From CAVSRC01 sp963732845 (GTDB lineage Bacteria > Pseudomonadota > Alphaproteobacteria > Rhizobiales > Kaistiaceae): a stretch of DNA of 64,000 nt. Location: contig CAVTBE010000014.1 in NCBI GenBank assembly GCA_963732845.1, positions 1 through 64,000 of the forward strand, written 5' to 3'. The translations under genes were made by a program, and so were the position numbers. Under the pieces are notes generated by a model. The model saw only the letters and a program-made list of their open reading frames with translations. It ran no database searches and was not told the origin of the DNA. Shown in pieces: positions 24,612-35,034 of this stretch; within the stretch, counting starts at the first letter, position 1; each line of letters starts with the position of its first letter.

Positions 24612-26051
24612 CTAGGCGCGCCAATAGGCGGCGTAAAGCGATGCGAACAGCACAATCACCTCGATCCGGCCGAGGATCATGGTGACGATCATGGTGAGCT
24701 GGGCGAAAACACTGAAATCGGCATAGTCCGGCCAGTTCGCCCCAATCAGCCACTCGTGCGAATAGAGCGGGCCGATGTTGGAGAAGGCCGACATCGCCGC
24801 CACCATGGCCGCGTCGAAGGCCGGCAGGCTCATGGCAAGGGCCAGCGCGGCGATCATCACGATCACCACCGCCAGCACCAGATTGGCCCAGACCGCCTTC
24901 ATCAGGTCGAGGTCGTAGGGCTGCGTGCCGAAGCGCGTCGAGCGTACGCTGTGCGGAAACAGCAGCCGCTTCAGTTCGTGCATCGACTGAACCGTCATGG
25001 CGCCGATGCGGTAGTATTTGATGCCGCCGGCGGTCGACAGCGCCGCCGCGCCGCCGAAGGCCAGGAACAGCACCAGCGTGTCGGGGATCGCCGACAGCCC
25101 GCCGTGGCGCGTCTCGAACCCGGCGGTGCTGATCAAGGAGATGCTGTTGAACAGCCCCTCCCCCAGCGCGCTGGGCAGGTTCTCGCCGGTGTGGAAAGCC
25201 CAGCCATAGACGACGCCGACCACCGCCATGGTGCCGATCACCCACCACGATTCGCGATGGTCGAAGACCAGCGACCAGCGCCCCTCCAGCACGCTGCGGT
25301 GGAAGACGATGCTGGTGGCGCCGACGACCATGAACAGGGCGATCACGGCCTCCGCCCACGGGCTGCCATAGACCGACAGGTTGCCGTCGACCGGCATGAA
25401 GCCGCCGGTCGAGACCGTCGACATCGCCAGGCAGATCGCGTCGAAGGTCGGAACGCCGGACACGAACAGCAGGATGATGCACAGGCTGGTGAACAGCGCA
25501 TAGAGGGTCACCAGCCGACGCACCCCCTGAATGATGCGTTCCGGGCCGGCCTCGCTGAAGCCGCCGAGCGGCGCCAGCCCGCGGCTCGACAGGCCGCCGA
25601 TGCCGGCCGGCGCCAGGATGGTGACGAAGGTGACCAGCGTCGCCAGGCCGCCGAGCCACTGCAGCTCGGCCCGCCAGAAGATGATCGACGGCCCGATATC
25701 GGCGAGCGAGCGGAAGATCGTCGCGCCGGTGGTGGTGAAGCCGGAAACCGCCTCGAACAGCGCCGCGACATAGCCGATATGGCCGTGCAGGGCGAAGGGC
25801 AGCGCCGCGATCAGCGGCATCACCACCCACAGCGCCGCCGCCAGCACGAAACCGGCCGTGCGGTCGAAGCGCAGACGGTGCCCCTGCAGGGCGAAGAAGA
25901 TGGCGCCGGAGAGGAAGCCGGTCAGGCCGGAGACGACCAGAAAGTCCGCCGCCGCGCCGTCCTCAGCTACGACCGAAATGGCCGCCGGGATCAGCATCGC
26001 CAGGGCGAGGCTGCCGAAAGCGCGCGACAGGATGTGAAGGACGCTGATCAT
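24612..26051 (-). CDS. trkH: Trk-type potassium uptake protein TrkH
   Basis: This 479-residue permease subunit of the low-affinity Trk/Ktr K+ system has about ten membrane segments and four pore loops; the selectivity-type segments include VSGFTTTGATIF and STVSTGGFMP. The start ATG at 26051 gives MISVLHILSRAFGSL; an upstream extension of 31 codons is Ser/Arg rich and unlikely. TrkA, its gating partner, is encoded immediately upstream in the same direction. Confidence 0.93.
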   Translation of the reverse strand: MISVLHILSRAFGSLALAMLIPAAISVVAEDGAAADFLVVSGLTGFLSGAIFFALQGHRLRFDRTAGFVLAAALWVVMPLIAALPFALHGHIGYVAALFEAVSGFTTTGATIFRSLADIGPSIIFWRAELQWLGGLATLVTFVTILAPAGIGGLSSRGLAPLGGFSEAGPERIIQGVRRLVTLYALFTSLCIILLFVSGVPTFDAICLAMSTVSTGGFMPVDGNLSVYGSPWAEAVIALFMVVGATSIVFHRSVLEGRWSLVFDHRESWWVIGTMAVVGVVYGWAFHTGENLPSALGEGLFNSISLISTAGFETRHGGLSAIPDTLVLFLAFGGAAALSTAGGIKYYRIGAMTVQSMHELKRLLFPHSVRSTRFGTQPYDLDLMKAVWANLVLAVVIVMIAALALAMSLPAFDAAMVAAMSAFSNIGPLYSHEWLIGANWPDYADFSVFAQLTMIVTMILGRIEVIVLFASLYAAYWRA

Positions 26052-26079
26052 CGGCCCGCCGGTCCGCGCACGTGCTTTC

Positions 26080-27456
26080 CTAGAAGAACTCGAGGCTGAC
26101 GCGGAACATCTGCTCGAGCTGGCGCACCCGCTCGGCGATGGCAAACATCACCACGCGGTCCCTGGCGATGATCTGGGTGCTGCCGTCGGGCATCACCACC
26201 TTGCCGTCGCGATAGATGGCGCCGATGCGGATGCCGTCGGGCAGGTCGAGCTCGCGCAAGGGCTTGCCGACCAGCGGCGAGGTCTCCAGGGCCTCCGCCT
26301 CGATCACCTCCGCGGCGCCGTATTCGATGGTATGGACGCCACGGATGCGGCCGCGCCGCACATGTTCGAGAATGCGCGAGACGACCAGCGAGCGCGGATT
26401 GATGGTCGCGTCGATGCCCAGCGTATCGGTGAAGGCGTGGTAGGAGCGGTTGTTGATCAGCGCCATGGTGCTGCGGCAGCCGAGCCGCTTGGCCATCACG
26501 CAGGCGATGATATTCACCTGGTCGTCATTGGTCAGCGCGATCAGCGTGTCGGCGTCCTGGACGTCGGCTTCGCGCTGGATCTCCTGGTCGAGCGCACTGC
26601 CGTGCAGCACCACGGTCCGCTTCAGCGCGTCGGCGATGGCGATCGCCCGCTCGCGCGTCGATTCGATGATCTTGACCCGGGCGGCGGCGCCGCGCGCCTC
26701 GAGCGTGTGGGCGACGAACTGGCCGATATTGCCGCCGCCGGCGATGACTACGCGCTTGGCCACCTGTTCCTCGTGGCCGAAGATGCCGAGCGTGCGCACC
26801 ACCTGCTCGCGCTGGCAGACGACATAGACCTGGTCGCCGACCAGCATGGAATCGGTCGAACGCGGCACGAACAGATTGCCGCCGCGCACGATGCCGACGA
26901 CGATCGCCTGCAGGTCGGGGAACAGCTCGGTGAGCTGTGCCAGCGGCGTGTCCACGACCGGGCAGTTATCGGCAAGGCTGATGCCGACTACGACCACTTC
27001 GCCATTGGCGAACTCGACCGTGTCGAAGGCGCCGGGCAGTTGCAGGCGGCGCAGCACCATCTGGCCGGCCTCGATCTCCGGCGAAATGATCACGTCGATC
27101 GGCAGGTGCTCGGAGGAGAACAGGTCGCGCCAGTGCGGCTCGAGATAGCTCTGCGCACGGATGCGGGCGATCTTGGTGGGGACGTTGAACAGCGAGTTGG
27201 CCACCTGGCAGGCGACCATGTTGACCTCATCGTGGAGCGTCACGGCGATGATCATGTCGGCCTGCTCGGCGCCCGCCTGGGCCAGCACCTCGGGATGGGC
27301 GCCGTGGCCGATGAAGCCGCGCACGTCGAGCGTGTCGCGGATGGCCTGGACGAGCTGCGGCGAGGTGTCGATGACCGAAACGTCGTTGTCCTCGACAGCA
27401 AGACGTTCGGCGATGCCGTAGCCGACCTGGCCGGCTCCGCAGATAACGACGCGCAT
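26080..27456 (-). CDS. trkA: Trk system potassium uptake regulatory protein TrkA
   Basis: This 458-residue peripheral membrane protein binds NAD(H)/nucleotides and gates TrkH. It has two RCK units, each a TrkA-N Rossmann domain (ICGAGQVGYGIAERL at the start; IAGGGNIGQFVAHTLE near 230) followed by a TrkA-C domain. In alphaproteobacteria the gene lies just downstream of ntrX, as here. Confidence 0.95.
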   Translation of the reverse strand: MRVVICGAGQVGYGIAERLAVEDNDVSVIDTSPQLVQAIRDTLDVRGFIGHGAHPEVLAQAGAEQADMIIAVTLHDEVNMVACQVANSLFNVPTKIARIRAQSYLEPHWRDLFSSEHLPIDVIISPEIEAGQMVLRRLQLPGAFDTVEFANGEVVVVGISLADNCPVVDTPLAQLTELFPDLQAIVVGIVRGGNLFVPRSTDSMLVGDQVYVVCQREQVVRTLGIFGHEEQVAKRVVIAGGGNIGQFVAHTLEARGAAARVKIIESTRERAIAIADALKRTVVLHGSALDQEIQREADVQDADTLIALTNDDQVNIIACVMAKRLGCRSTMALINNRSYHAFTDTLGIDATINPRSLVVSRILEHVRRGRIRGVHTIEYGAAEVIEAEALETSPLVGKPLRELDLPDGIRIGAIYRDGKVVMPDGSTQIIARDRVVMFAIAERVRQLEQMFRVSLEFF

Positions 27457-27480
27457 GATGTCCCCGAATCCTTCGCCCTT

Positions 27481-27518
27481 GCCCTAACCTACGCCGAGCG
27501 CCCTAACCTACGCCGAGC
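27481..27518. repeat. 19-bp perfect tandem duplication spanning the ntrX stop
   Basis: GCCCTAACCTACGCCGAGC occurs twice back to back (27481-27499 and 27500-27518). The unit includes the complement of the last ntrX codons and its TAG stop, so the C-terminal LGVG-stop is repeated behind the real stop. This is a slippage or replication footprint without effect on the protein. Confidence 0.85.
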
Positions 27519-28870
27519 GACTTCAACTTGCGATGCAGCGCCGAGCGCTCCATGCCGACGAATTCGGCGGTCCGCGAGATGTTGCCGCCGAAGCGGTTGA
27601 CTTGTGCGGTCAGATATTCGCGCTCGAAGATTTCGCGCGCGTCGCGCAGCGGCAGCGACATCAGGTGCTCACCACCGGCCCTGCCCGGCGTCGTCGGCAA
27701 CATCTCGCCGATCTCGGCCGGCAGCATGTCGGCGGTGATCACCTCGCTGGCGTCGCCGCGGGTAAGGATCATCAGCCGCTCGACGTTGTTACGCAGCTGG
27801 CGGATGTTACCCGGCCAGTCGTGCGCCTGCAGGACCGCCATGGCGTCGTCGCCGATGACGCGCGGCGGCAGGCCGGTGGTGCGCGAAATCTGGTCGGCGA
27901 AGTGGCGCACCAGCACGGGGATGTCCTCGCGCCGTTCGGCCAGCGCCGGCACCCTGAGCGGCACGACCGCGAGCCGGTGGAACAGGTCCTCGCGGAAGGT
28001 GCCCTCGGCCACCTCGCCTTCGAGATCGCGGCCGGTGGACGAAATGATGCGCACGTCGACGCTCACCCGCGTCGTCCCGTCGACGCGGGTGAAAGTCTGG
28101 TCGACCAGCACGCGCAGGATCTTGCTCTGGGTCTCGCGCGGCATGTCGCCAACCTCGTCGAGATAGAGCGTCCCGCCATGCGCCTCCTCAAGCGCGCCGA
28201 CGCGGCGCGCGCTGCCGTTCGACGGCTCGGTACCGAACAGCTCCGCCTCCATCCGGTCGGGCACGATGGTCGCCGCGTTGAGCACCACAAACGGTCCGCC
28301 TGCCCGGCCCGAAAGGTCGTGCAGGGTGTGCGCCACCAGCTCCTTGCCGGAGCCCGAGGCGCCGGAGATCATGATGCGGCTGTTCGTCGGCGCCACCTTC
28401 TCGATGGTGGCGCGCAGGTGGTTCATCGCCGGCGAAGAGCCGAGAAGCTGGCTGGCGTCGCCGCTCTTTTCGCGCAGCACTCTCACCTCGCGGCGCAGCT
28501 TGGAGGCCTCCAGCGCGCGCTCGGCAACCAGCACCAGCCGGTCGGACTTGAACGGCTTTTCGATGTAGTCGTAGGCGCCGCGCTTGATGGCCGACACCGC
28601 AGTCTCGATGTTGCCGTGACCGGAGATCATCACCACCGGCAGGTCGGCGTGGTCGCGCTTGACCTCGTCGAGCAGCGCCAGCCCGTCGAGACGGCTGCCC
28701 TGCAGCCAGATGTCGAGGAAGACCAGCGACGGCCGTCGCTTCTCGATTTCGGCGAGCGCGGCGTCGGCGTCGGAAGCGGTGCGCGTGCCGTGCCCCTCGT
28801 CGCTCAGGATGCCGGCTACCAGTTCCCGGATATCGGTTTCGTCGTCAACGATCAGAATGTCGGACGCCAT
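27503..28870 (-). CDS. ntrX: nitrogen assimilation response regulator NtrX
   Basis: This is a 455-residue NtrC-family regulator paired with NtrY. A receiver (phosphoacceptor in LVFLDIWLQGS, near residue 53) precedes an AAA+ domain with Walker A SGASGSGKE and Walker B GTLYLDEVGDMP, and a Fis-type helix-turn-helix C-terminus (ISRTAEFVGMERSALHRKLK). The sigma-54 contact loop GAFTGA is missing; the equivalent place reads EPSNGSARRVGALEE. That is a known trait of alphaproteobacterial NtrX and suggests it need not act through sigma-54. NtrX/NtrY respond to nitrogen and redox state in relatives. Confidence 0.95.
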   Translation of the reverse strand: MASDILIVDDETDIRELVAGILSDEGHGTRTASDADAALAEIEKRRPSLVFLDIWLQGSRLDGLALLDEVKRDHADLPVVMISGHGNIETAVSAIKRGAYDYIEKPFKSDRLVLVAERALEASKLRREVRVLREKSGDASQLLGSSPAMNHLRATIEKVAPTNSRIMISGASGSGKELVAHTLHDLSGRAGGPFVVLNAATIVPDRMEAELFGTEPSNGSARRVGALEEAHGGTLYLDEVGDMPRETQSKILRVLVDQTFTRVDGTTRVSVDVRIISSTGRDLEGEVAEGTFREDLFHRLAVVPLRVPALAERREDIPVLVRHFADQISRTTGLPPRVIGDDAMAVLQAHDWPGNIRQLRNNVERLMILTRGDASEVITADMLPAEIGEMLPTTPGRAGGEHLMSLPLRDAREIFEREYLTAQVNRFGGNISRTAEFVGMERSALHRKLKSLGVG

Positions 28871-28904
28871 GTCAGCCGTCTCTCGTTCTTGTTCACGTCA
28901 CGGG

Positions 28905-31184
28905 CTAAGGGGCGGTCGCCGATGCCGGCTGGGCGTCGGCGTCCACGTTCCCGTTCGGTCCGTCCACGCGCGGCAGGATGATGCGGATATTGGCGCCGCG
29001 GCGACCGTTGGTCTCCGTCGGCGCATCGAGAAGCTCGAGGTGCCCCCCATGCTCCTCGATGATCTTGGCGACGATCGCGAGGCCGAGGCCGGTGCCCTTC
29101 TCGCGTGTCGTCATGTAGGGCTCGAGCAGCCGCTGGCGGTTCTCGCGCGGCAGGCCGATGCCGTTGTCGACGATGTCGACGACGATCTGCTCGTCCTCGA
29201 TCCGGGCCGAGACGGCAATCTGCCCCTGCCCGCGCGTTTCCGCCGGCACCGCCTGCACCGCCTCGGTGGCGTTCTTGACCACATTGGTCAGCGCCTGGCC
29301 CATCAGGCGGGCGTCGAAGCGGCCGACAAGCGGAGTCTTGGGCAGGTCGACCTTGAAGTCGATATCCGGCTGGGAAACGCTGATCAGGAACACCAACTCA
29401 CGGATCGACCCGGCCAGGTCGCCGGTGATGAAGGCCGGCTTCGGCATGCGCGCGAAGGACGAGAACTCGTCCACCATGCGGCCGATATCGCCGACCTGGC
29501 GGATGATGGTGTCAGTGCACTGATCGAAGACCTCGCGGTCATCCTCGATGGAGCGGCCGAACTTGCGCTTCAGCCGCTCGGCCGAGAGCTGGATCGGGGT
29601 CAGCGGGTTCTTGATCTCATGCGCGATGCGCCGCGCCACATCGGCCCAGGCGGTGCTGCGCTGGGCGGCCACCAGATCGCTGATGTCGTCGAGCGTGATG
29701 ACGTAGCCGTGCTGCTCGTCGTCGCCACGCTCGGTGGTGACGCGCACGTTGATCGTGCGTTCGCGGCCGTCGCGGCTGATCGTGATCTGGTCGCGATGCT
29801 CGGGCCGCGCATCGCGCAGCGCCGCCGAAACCAAAGTCTGCAGCCGCGGCATCAGCTCCACCAGCGGGGTACCGATCGCCGCCTCCTCGGTGACGCCGAA
29901 CAGATGCGACGCGGTGCGGTTGATGATCGTCACGCGGCCTTGTGCATCAATGCCGACCACACCGGCGGAGATGCCGGCGAGCACCGCCTCGGTGAAGCGG
30001 CGGCGGGCGTCGATCTGGTTGCTGGCGGCGACCAGCTCCTCGCGCTGGCTGCGCAACTGCGCCGTCATGGTGTTGAACGTGGTGCCCAGCGCACCGACGT
30101 CGCCATCGGAATTGCGCGGATTGACCGAAACGCCGAGATTGCCGCGCGACACCTCCTTGGCGGCGTCGATCAGCAGCCGTATCGGCGCCACCAGCCGGTT
30201 GGCGAAGCCGATGCCGAGCCAAATCGCCGACAGCAGCACCACCACGGTGACGCCGAGAAACAGGATGGCGAAGGCGACCTGCGTGCCGAAGCGCGTCGCC
30301 TCCAGCGTGCGGTATTCGGCGACATTGTCGTTGGTCATCGCCAGATAGCGGACGACCTTGTTGTCGAGCGGCCGCGCGGCGTAGAGGAACGTGTCGGTGT
30401 AGCCCTGCAACTCGGCGATGCCACCGATGATGTTGGTCGGCCCAGGCGCAACGATGATGACCTCACCCGGATTCTTCGCCGCCTGCTGCAGCGCCTGCCG
30501 CACCGGCGCCGGGAACTGCTCGCTGTGGGAACTCTGCGCCTGGGTGATGAGCGTCCCGTCGCCGGTGACCAGGAACACGCCGGGCAGGTTATGGTCGGTG
30601 GCAACCGCGTTGAGGAAGATGGCGAAGCGTCTGGGGTCTTCGCTGTGCAGCGAGCTCGCCTGTTCCAGTTCAAGCTTGGCGGCGAGGATATCGGCGCGCA
30701 GCAGCACGGCCTGCTGCTCGGCGAAGGCCTGGGCCAGCGACAGCGAATTGTCGACGATGGCGCGTGTGCGCGTCGAGAACCAGTTGTCGAGGCCGCGGTC
30801 GAGCGTGATCGAAGCCGTCACCGCCAGCATCGCAGCGGGCAGCACGGCGACGAGGCTGAACAGGCCGACGATGCGGATATGCAGGCTGGCGCCGGCCTGG
30901 CCGCGCGAGCGGGCGACGACCAGGCTGCCAACCACCCAGGCGATGAGCAGGACGAGAAAGCCGACCAGGGCGCCGTTCACCGTCATGGCGGCCAGCACGA
31001 CGTTCGGCGTCGGCGCGATCGGCGTCAGGCCGATGAGGACAAGGAAGGTTCCGGCGGCAGAGGCGAGCGCCAGCAGCACCGCGACATAACCCGACGCACG
31101 CACCAGCCGGGAAAACTGGAAGCCGCGTTCCTCGCGCGATTCGTCCGAAATCGGCCCTGTCAAAGATGACGAATCCGCCGTCAT
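28905..31184 (-). CDS. ntrY: nitrogen/redox sensor histidine kinase NtrY
   Basis: This 759-residue membrane kinase has four predicted N-terminal membrane segments, a periplasmic part, a HAMP domain, a PAS domain (VVGIDAQGRVTIINRTASHL), a HisKA domain with HEIKNPLTPIQLSAERL and a HATPase domain (KGTGLGLAIVAKI). The start ATG at 31184 avoids a 20-residue upstream extension lacking homology. A gap of about 34 bases separates it from ntrX, which makes an operon. A 157-bp gap to ntrC gives room for a separate promoter. Confidence 0.94.
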   Translation of the reverse strand: MTADSSSLTGPISDESREERGFQFSRLVRASGYVAVLLALASAAGTFLVLIGLTPIAPTPNVVLAAMTVNGALVGFLVLLIAWVVGSLVVARSRGQAGASLHIRIVGLFSLVAVLPAAMLAVTASITLDRGLDNWFSTRTRAIVDNSLSLAQAFAEQQAVLLRADILAAKLELEQASSLHSEDPRRFAIFLNAVATDHNLPGVFLVTGDGTLITQAQSSHSEQFPAPVRQALQQAAKNPGEVIIVAPGPTNIIGGIAELQGYTDTFLYAARPLDNKVVRYLAMTNDNVAEYRTLEATRFGTQVAFAILFLGVTVVVLLSAIWLGIGFANRLVAPIRLLIDAAKEVSRGNLGVSVNPRNSDGDVGALGTTFNTMTAQLRSQREELVAASNQIDARRRFTEAVLAGISAGVVGIDAQGRVTIINRTASHLFGVTEEAAIGTPLVELMPRLQTLVSAALRDARPEHRDQITISRDGRERTINVRVTTERGDDEQHGYVITLDDISDLVAAQRSTAWADVARRIAHEIKNPLTPIQLSAERLKRKFGRSIEDDREVFDQCTDTIIRQVGDIGRMVDEFSSFARMPKPAFITGDLAGSIRELVFLISVSQPDIDFKVDLPKTPLVGRFDARLMGQALTNVVKNATEAVQAVPAETRGQGQIAVSARIEDEQIVVDIVDNGIGLPRENRQRLLEPYMTTREKGTGLGLAIVAKIIEEHGGHLELLDAPTETNGRRGANIRIILPRVDGPNGNVDADAQPASATAP

Positions 31185-31341
31185 TCCGGTGTTGTGCCTC
31201 CGCCTGCGGAAAGCCCCCTGCCTAGTGCTGGACCTAGGGCACACTGGGGCTGAATTGCAACAATATTGTGATCAAAAAACCACAACGAGCCCCGGGGCGC
31301 GAGGCCGGTGCCGGAGCACTTTCGCTATTTAGAACAATAGC

Positions 31342-32786
<1,445 letters not shown>

Positions 32787-32790
<4 letters not shown>

Positions 32791-33908
32791 TCGTTCCTGA
32801 AGCTGCTGTCGGTCGGGCCCGGCCACGCAGGCATCAGGACCCGGAAGATCGTGCGCCGCGGCTGCGACTCGCATTCGATGACGCCGCCATGGTCACGGAT
32901 GATCTTGGCCACCAGAGCGAGCCCCAGCCCCGAGCCGTTGGCCTTGGTGGTGACGAACGGATCGAAGAGATGCGGGATCATCTCTTCGGGCACGCCGGGG
33001 CCGTTGTCGCGCACGCAGAATTCCAACGGCAGCGTCACCTTGCTGGGATTGCCCGGCACCGACAACCGGTAGCCGGGCTTGTAGGCGGTGGTCAGCACGA
33101 TCTCGCCATCGGGCGCATCGCGGACCGACTCGGCGGCGTTCTTGACCAGGTTGAGAAACACTTGGATGAGCTGGTCGCGATTAGCCGGCACCGGTGGCAG
33201 CGAGGGATCGAAATCGTCGCCGATCTTGATGGAGCGGGCGAAGCCGGACCGCGCCAGCCGGCGGACGTGGTCGAGCACCGCATGGATGTTGACCGGCTCA
33301 AGATCGAGCGGCCGTTCGTCGGAAAACACCTCCATGCGGTCGACCAGTTTGACGATGCGGTCGGCCTCGTCGCAGATCAGGCGGGTGAGCGCGCGATCGT
33401 CGTCGTCGACGCTGGATTCCAGCAGCTGTGCCGCGCCGCGAATGCCGGAAAGCGGGTTCTTGATCTCGTGGGCGAGCATCGACGCCAGCCCGGTGACGGT
33501 GCGCGCGGCACTGCGATGGGTAAGCTGGCGGTCCATCTTGTCCGCCATCGAGCGCTCCTGCAGCACGATGACGACGCCGTGCGGGTATTCGAGGCTGGGC
33601 GCCGCGTAGATGTCCACGACGCGGTCGCTGCCGTTGCGCGGCGTGCCGATGTCGACGCGGTATTCGTTGACCGGCGCGTTGCGCTCACGCACCTGATCGA
33701 CGAGCGCCAGCAACGGGCTGCCGAAGGGCACGAAATAGTCGAGCTTGTGCCGGCGCAGCACGTTGGTGGAGGCCTGGAAGAAGGTCTCCGCCGCGACATT
33801 GGCCTCGCCGATAACGCCGTCGGCATTGACCAGCAGGACCGGATGCGGCAGCGCGTCGAGCAGCGCTGAGGCGGCGCGGCCGCGTGCGATGAGGGCGTCG
33901 GCGTTCAT
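32787..33908 (-). CDS. ntrB: nitrogen regulation sensor histidine kinase NtrB (NR-II)
   Basis: This 373-residue soluble kinase/phosphatase controls NtrC in response to PII. A PAS domain (PHPVLLVNADGVIGEANVAA) is followed by HisKA with MLAHEIKNPLSGIRGAAQLL and HATPase with NLVKNAAESV, DNGPGVPEE and GSGLGLALV. It overlaps both dusB upstream and ntrC downstream by four bases, giving the classic dusB-ntrB-ntrC operon. Confidence 0.96.
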
Positions 33909-34897
33909 GCCGCCCTCCGTTCCATGTCCGCGGCAAACCACGCGGCGAGATGGCGGCGGACTTCGGTCGGCTTGTTGGCGGTGAGCACTGCGCGGCGCAG
34001 CGCCGGGTCGCCGGCCGGCGCCCGATCCATGTACCAGCCGAGATGCTTGCGGGCGACTCGCGCGCCCAGAAACGTGCCGTAATGGTCGAGCAGCGCTTCG
34101 TAGTGGCGCATGGCGATCTCGGCGAGCGGCGGCTCTTCCGGCAGCGCACCGGTGGCGGCGTGGTGAGCGACGTGGCCGGGAAACCACGGCCTGCCGTAGG
34201 CGCCGCGACCGATCATGATGCCGTCGGCGCCGGAGCGATCCAGCATCGGCCGAATGTCGTCGAGGCTGACGGCATCGCCATTGGCGATCACCGGGATCGA
34301 CACCGCCTGCTTGACTGCGCGGATCGCCGCCCAGTCCGCCCTGCCCTTGTAGAACTGGCAGCGTGTGCGCCCGTGGACCGTGATCATCTGCACGCCGGCC
34401 GCTTCCGCCCGCTGCGCCAGCTCCGGCGCATTGATCGAATCGCGGTCCCAGCCGAGGCGCATCTTCAGCGTCACCGGCACCGCCGTGGCGCCGACCGTCG
34501 CCTCGATCAGCGTCAGCGCATGGTCGAGGTCGCGCATCAGAGCCGAGCCCGAATAGCCGGAGGTGACCTTGCGCGCCGGACAGCCCATGTTGATGTCGAT
34601 GATGTCGGCGCCGGCTTGCGTTGCCGCTCTTGCGCCCTCCGCCATCCAGTGCGCCTCGCGGCCGGCAAGCTGAATGACATGCGGCCCGTTGCCGGCGCGC
34701 TCGGCGCGCATGGACGCCTGAGGCTCGCCTGTGGCAAGCTGATCGCCGGCGACCATCTCCGAGATCACCAGTCCGGCGCCGAATTCGGCTGCCAGAGCCC
34801 GGAACGGACGATCTGACACACCCGACATGGGCGCCAGAAAGACCCGGTTGGGGACCGTAACGGGCCCGATAATCAGCGGCTCTGTGAGGCTTCGCAT
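33905..34897 (-). CDS. dusB: tRNA-dihydrouridine synthase (DusB/NifR3 family)
   Basis: This 330-residue FMN enzyme reduces uridines in the tRNA D-loop. Family motifs are seen: VFLAPMSGVSDRPFRAL at the start, the active-site Cys in NMGCPARKV, the HGRTRCQFYKGRADW stretch and NGDAVSLDD. It is the first gene of the ntrBC operon, the arrangement known as nifR3-ntrB-ntrC in alphaproteobacteria. It is transcribed divergently from ispDF across 137 bp. Confidence 0.96.
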   Translation of the reverse strand: MRSLTEPLIIGPVTVPNRVFLAPMSGVSDRPFRALAAEFGAGLVISEMVAGDQLATGEPQASMRAERAGNGPHVIQLAGREAHWMAEGARAATQAGADIIDINMGCPARKVTSGYSGSALMRDLDHALTLIEATVGATAVPVTLKMRLGWDRDSINAPELAQRAEAAGVQMITVHGRTRCQFYKGRADWAAIRAVKQAVSIPVIANGDAVSLDDIRPMLDRSGADGIMIGRGAYGRPWFPGHVAHHAATGALPEEPPLAEIAMRHYEALLDHYGTFLGARVARKHLGWYMDRAPAGDPALRRAVLTANKPTEVRRHLAAWFAADMERRAA

Positions 34898-35034
34898 TCC
34901 TGTCGCCTATTGATTAGGCATCTTGCCAATTTGCCCACATCTTAGTCAAAACTCCTCGGTGAGCAAGTGCGAAATAAGCCGGCTCGCCGGTCGATATGCT
35001 ACATTCGGCGTCAGCTTTTCCAGGGATACCTGAC

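Noticed and set aside
28885..28894. GTTCTTGTTC upstream of ntrX as a possible SOS box
   Set aside because: The spacing between the GTTC units is two bases rather than seven, so it does not match the LexA operator.
28659..31169. 836-codon open frame antisense to ntrY
   Set aside because: High-GC codon bias opens long antisense frames. The composition (Arg, His, Gln, Asp rich, no hydrophobic or domain pattern) is that of a shadow, while the minus strand encodes complete NtrY.
31240..31290. terminator after ntrC (GCCCCGGGGC followed by a TTTTTT run)
   Set aside because: The GC palindrome has no loop and about ten bases lie between it and the T-run, so a proper rho-independent hairpin could not be supported.
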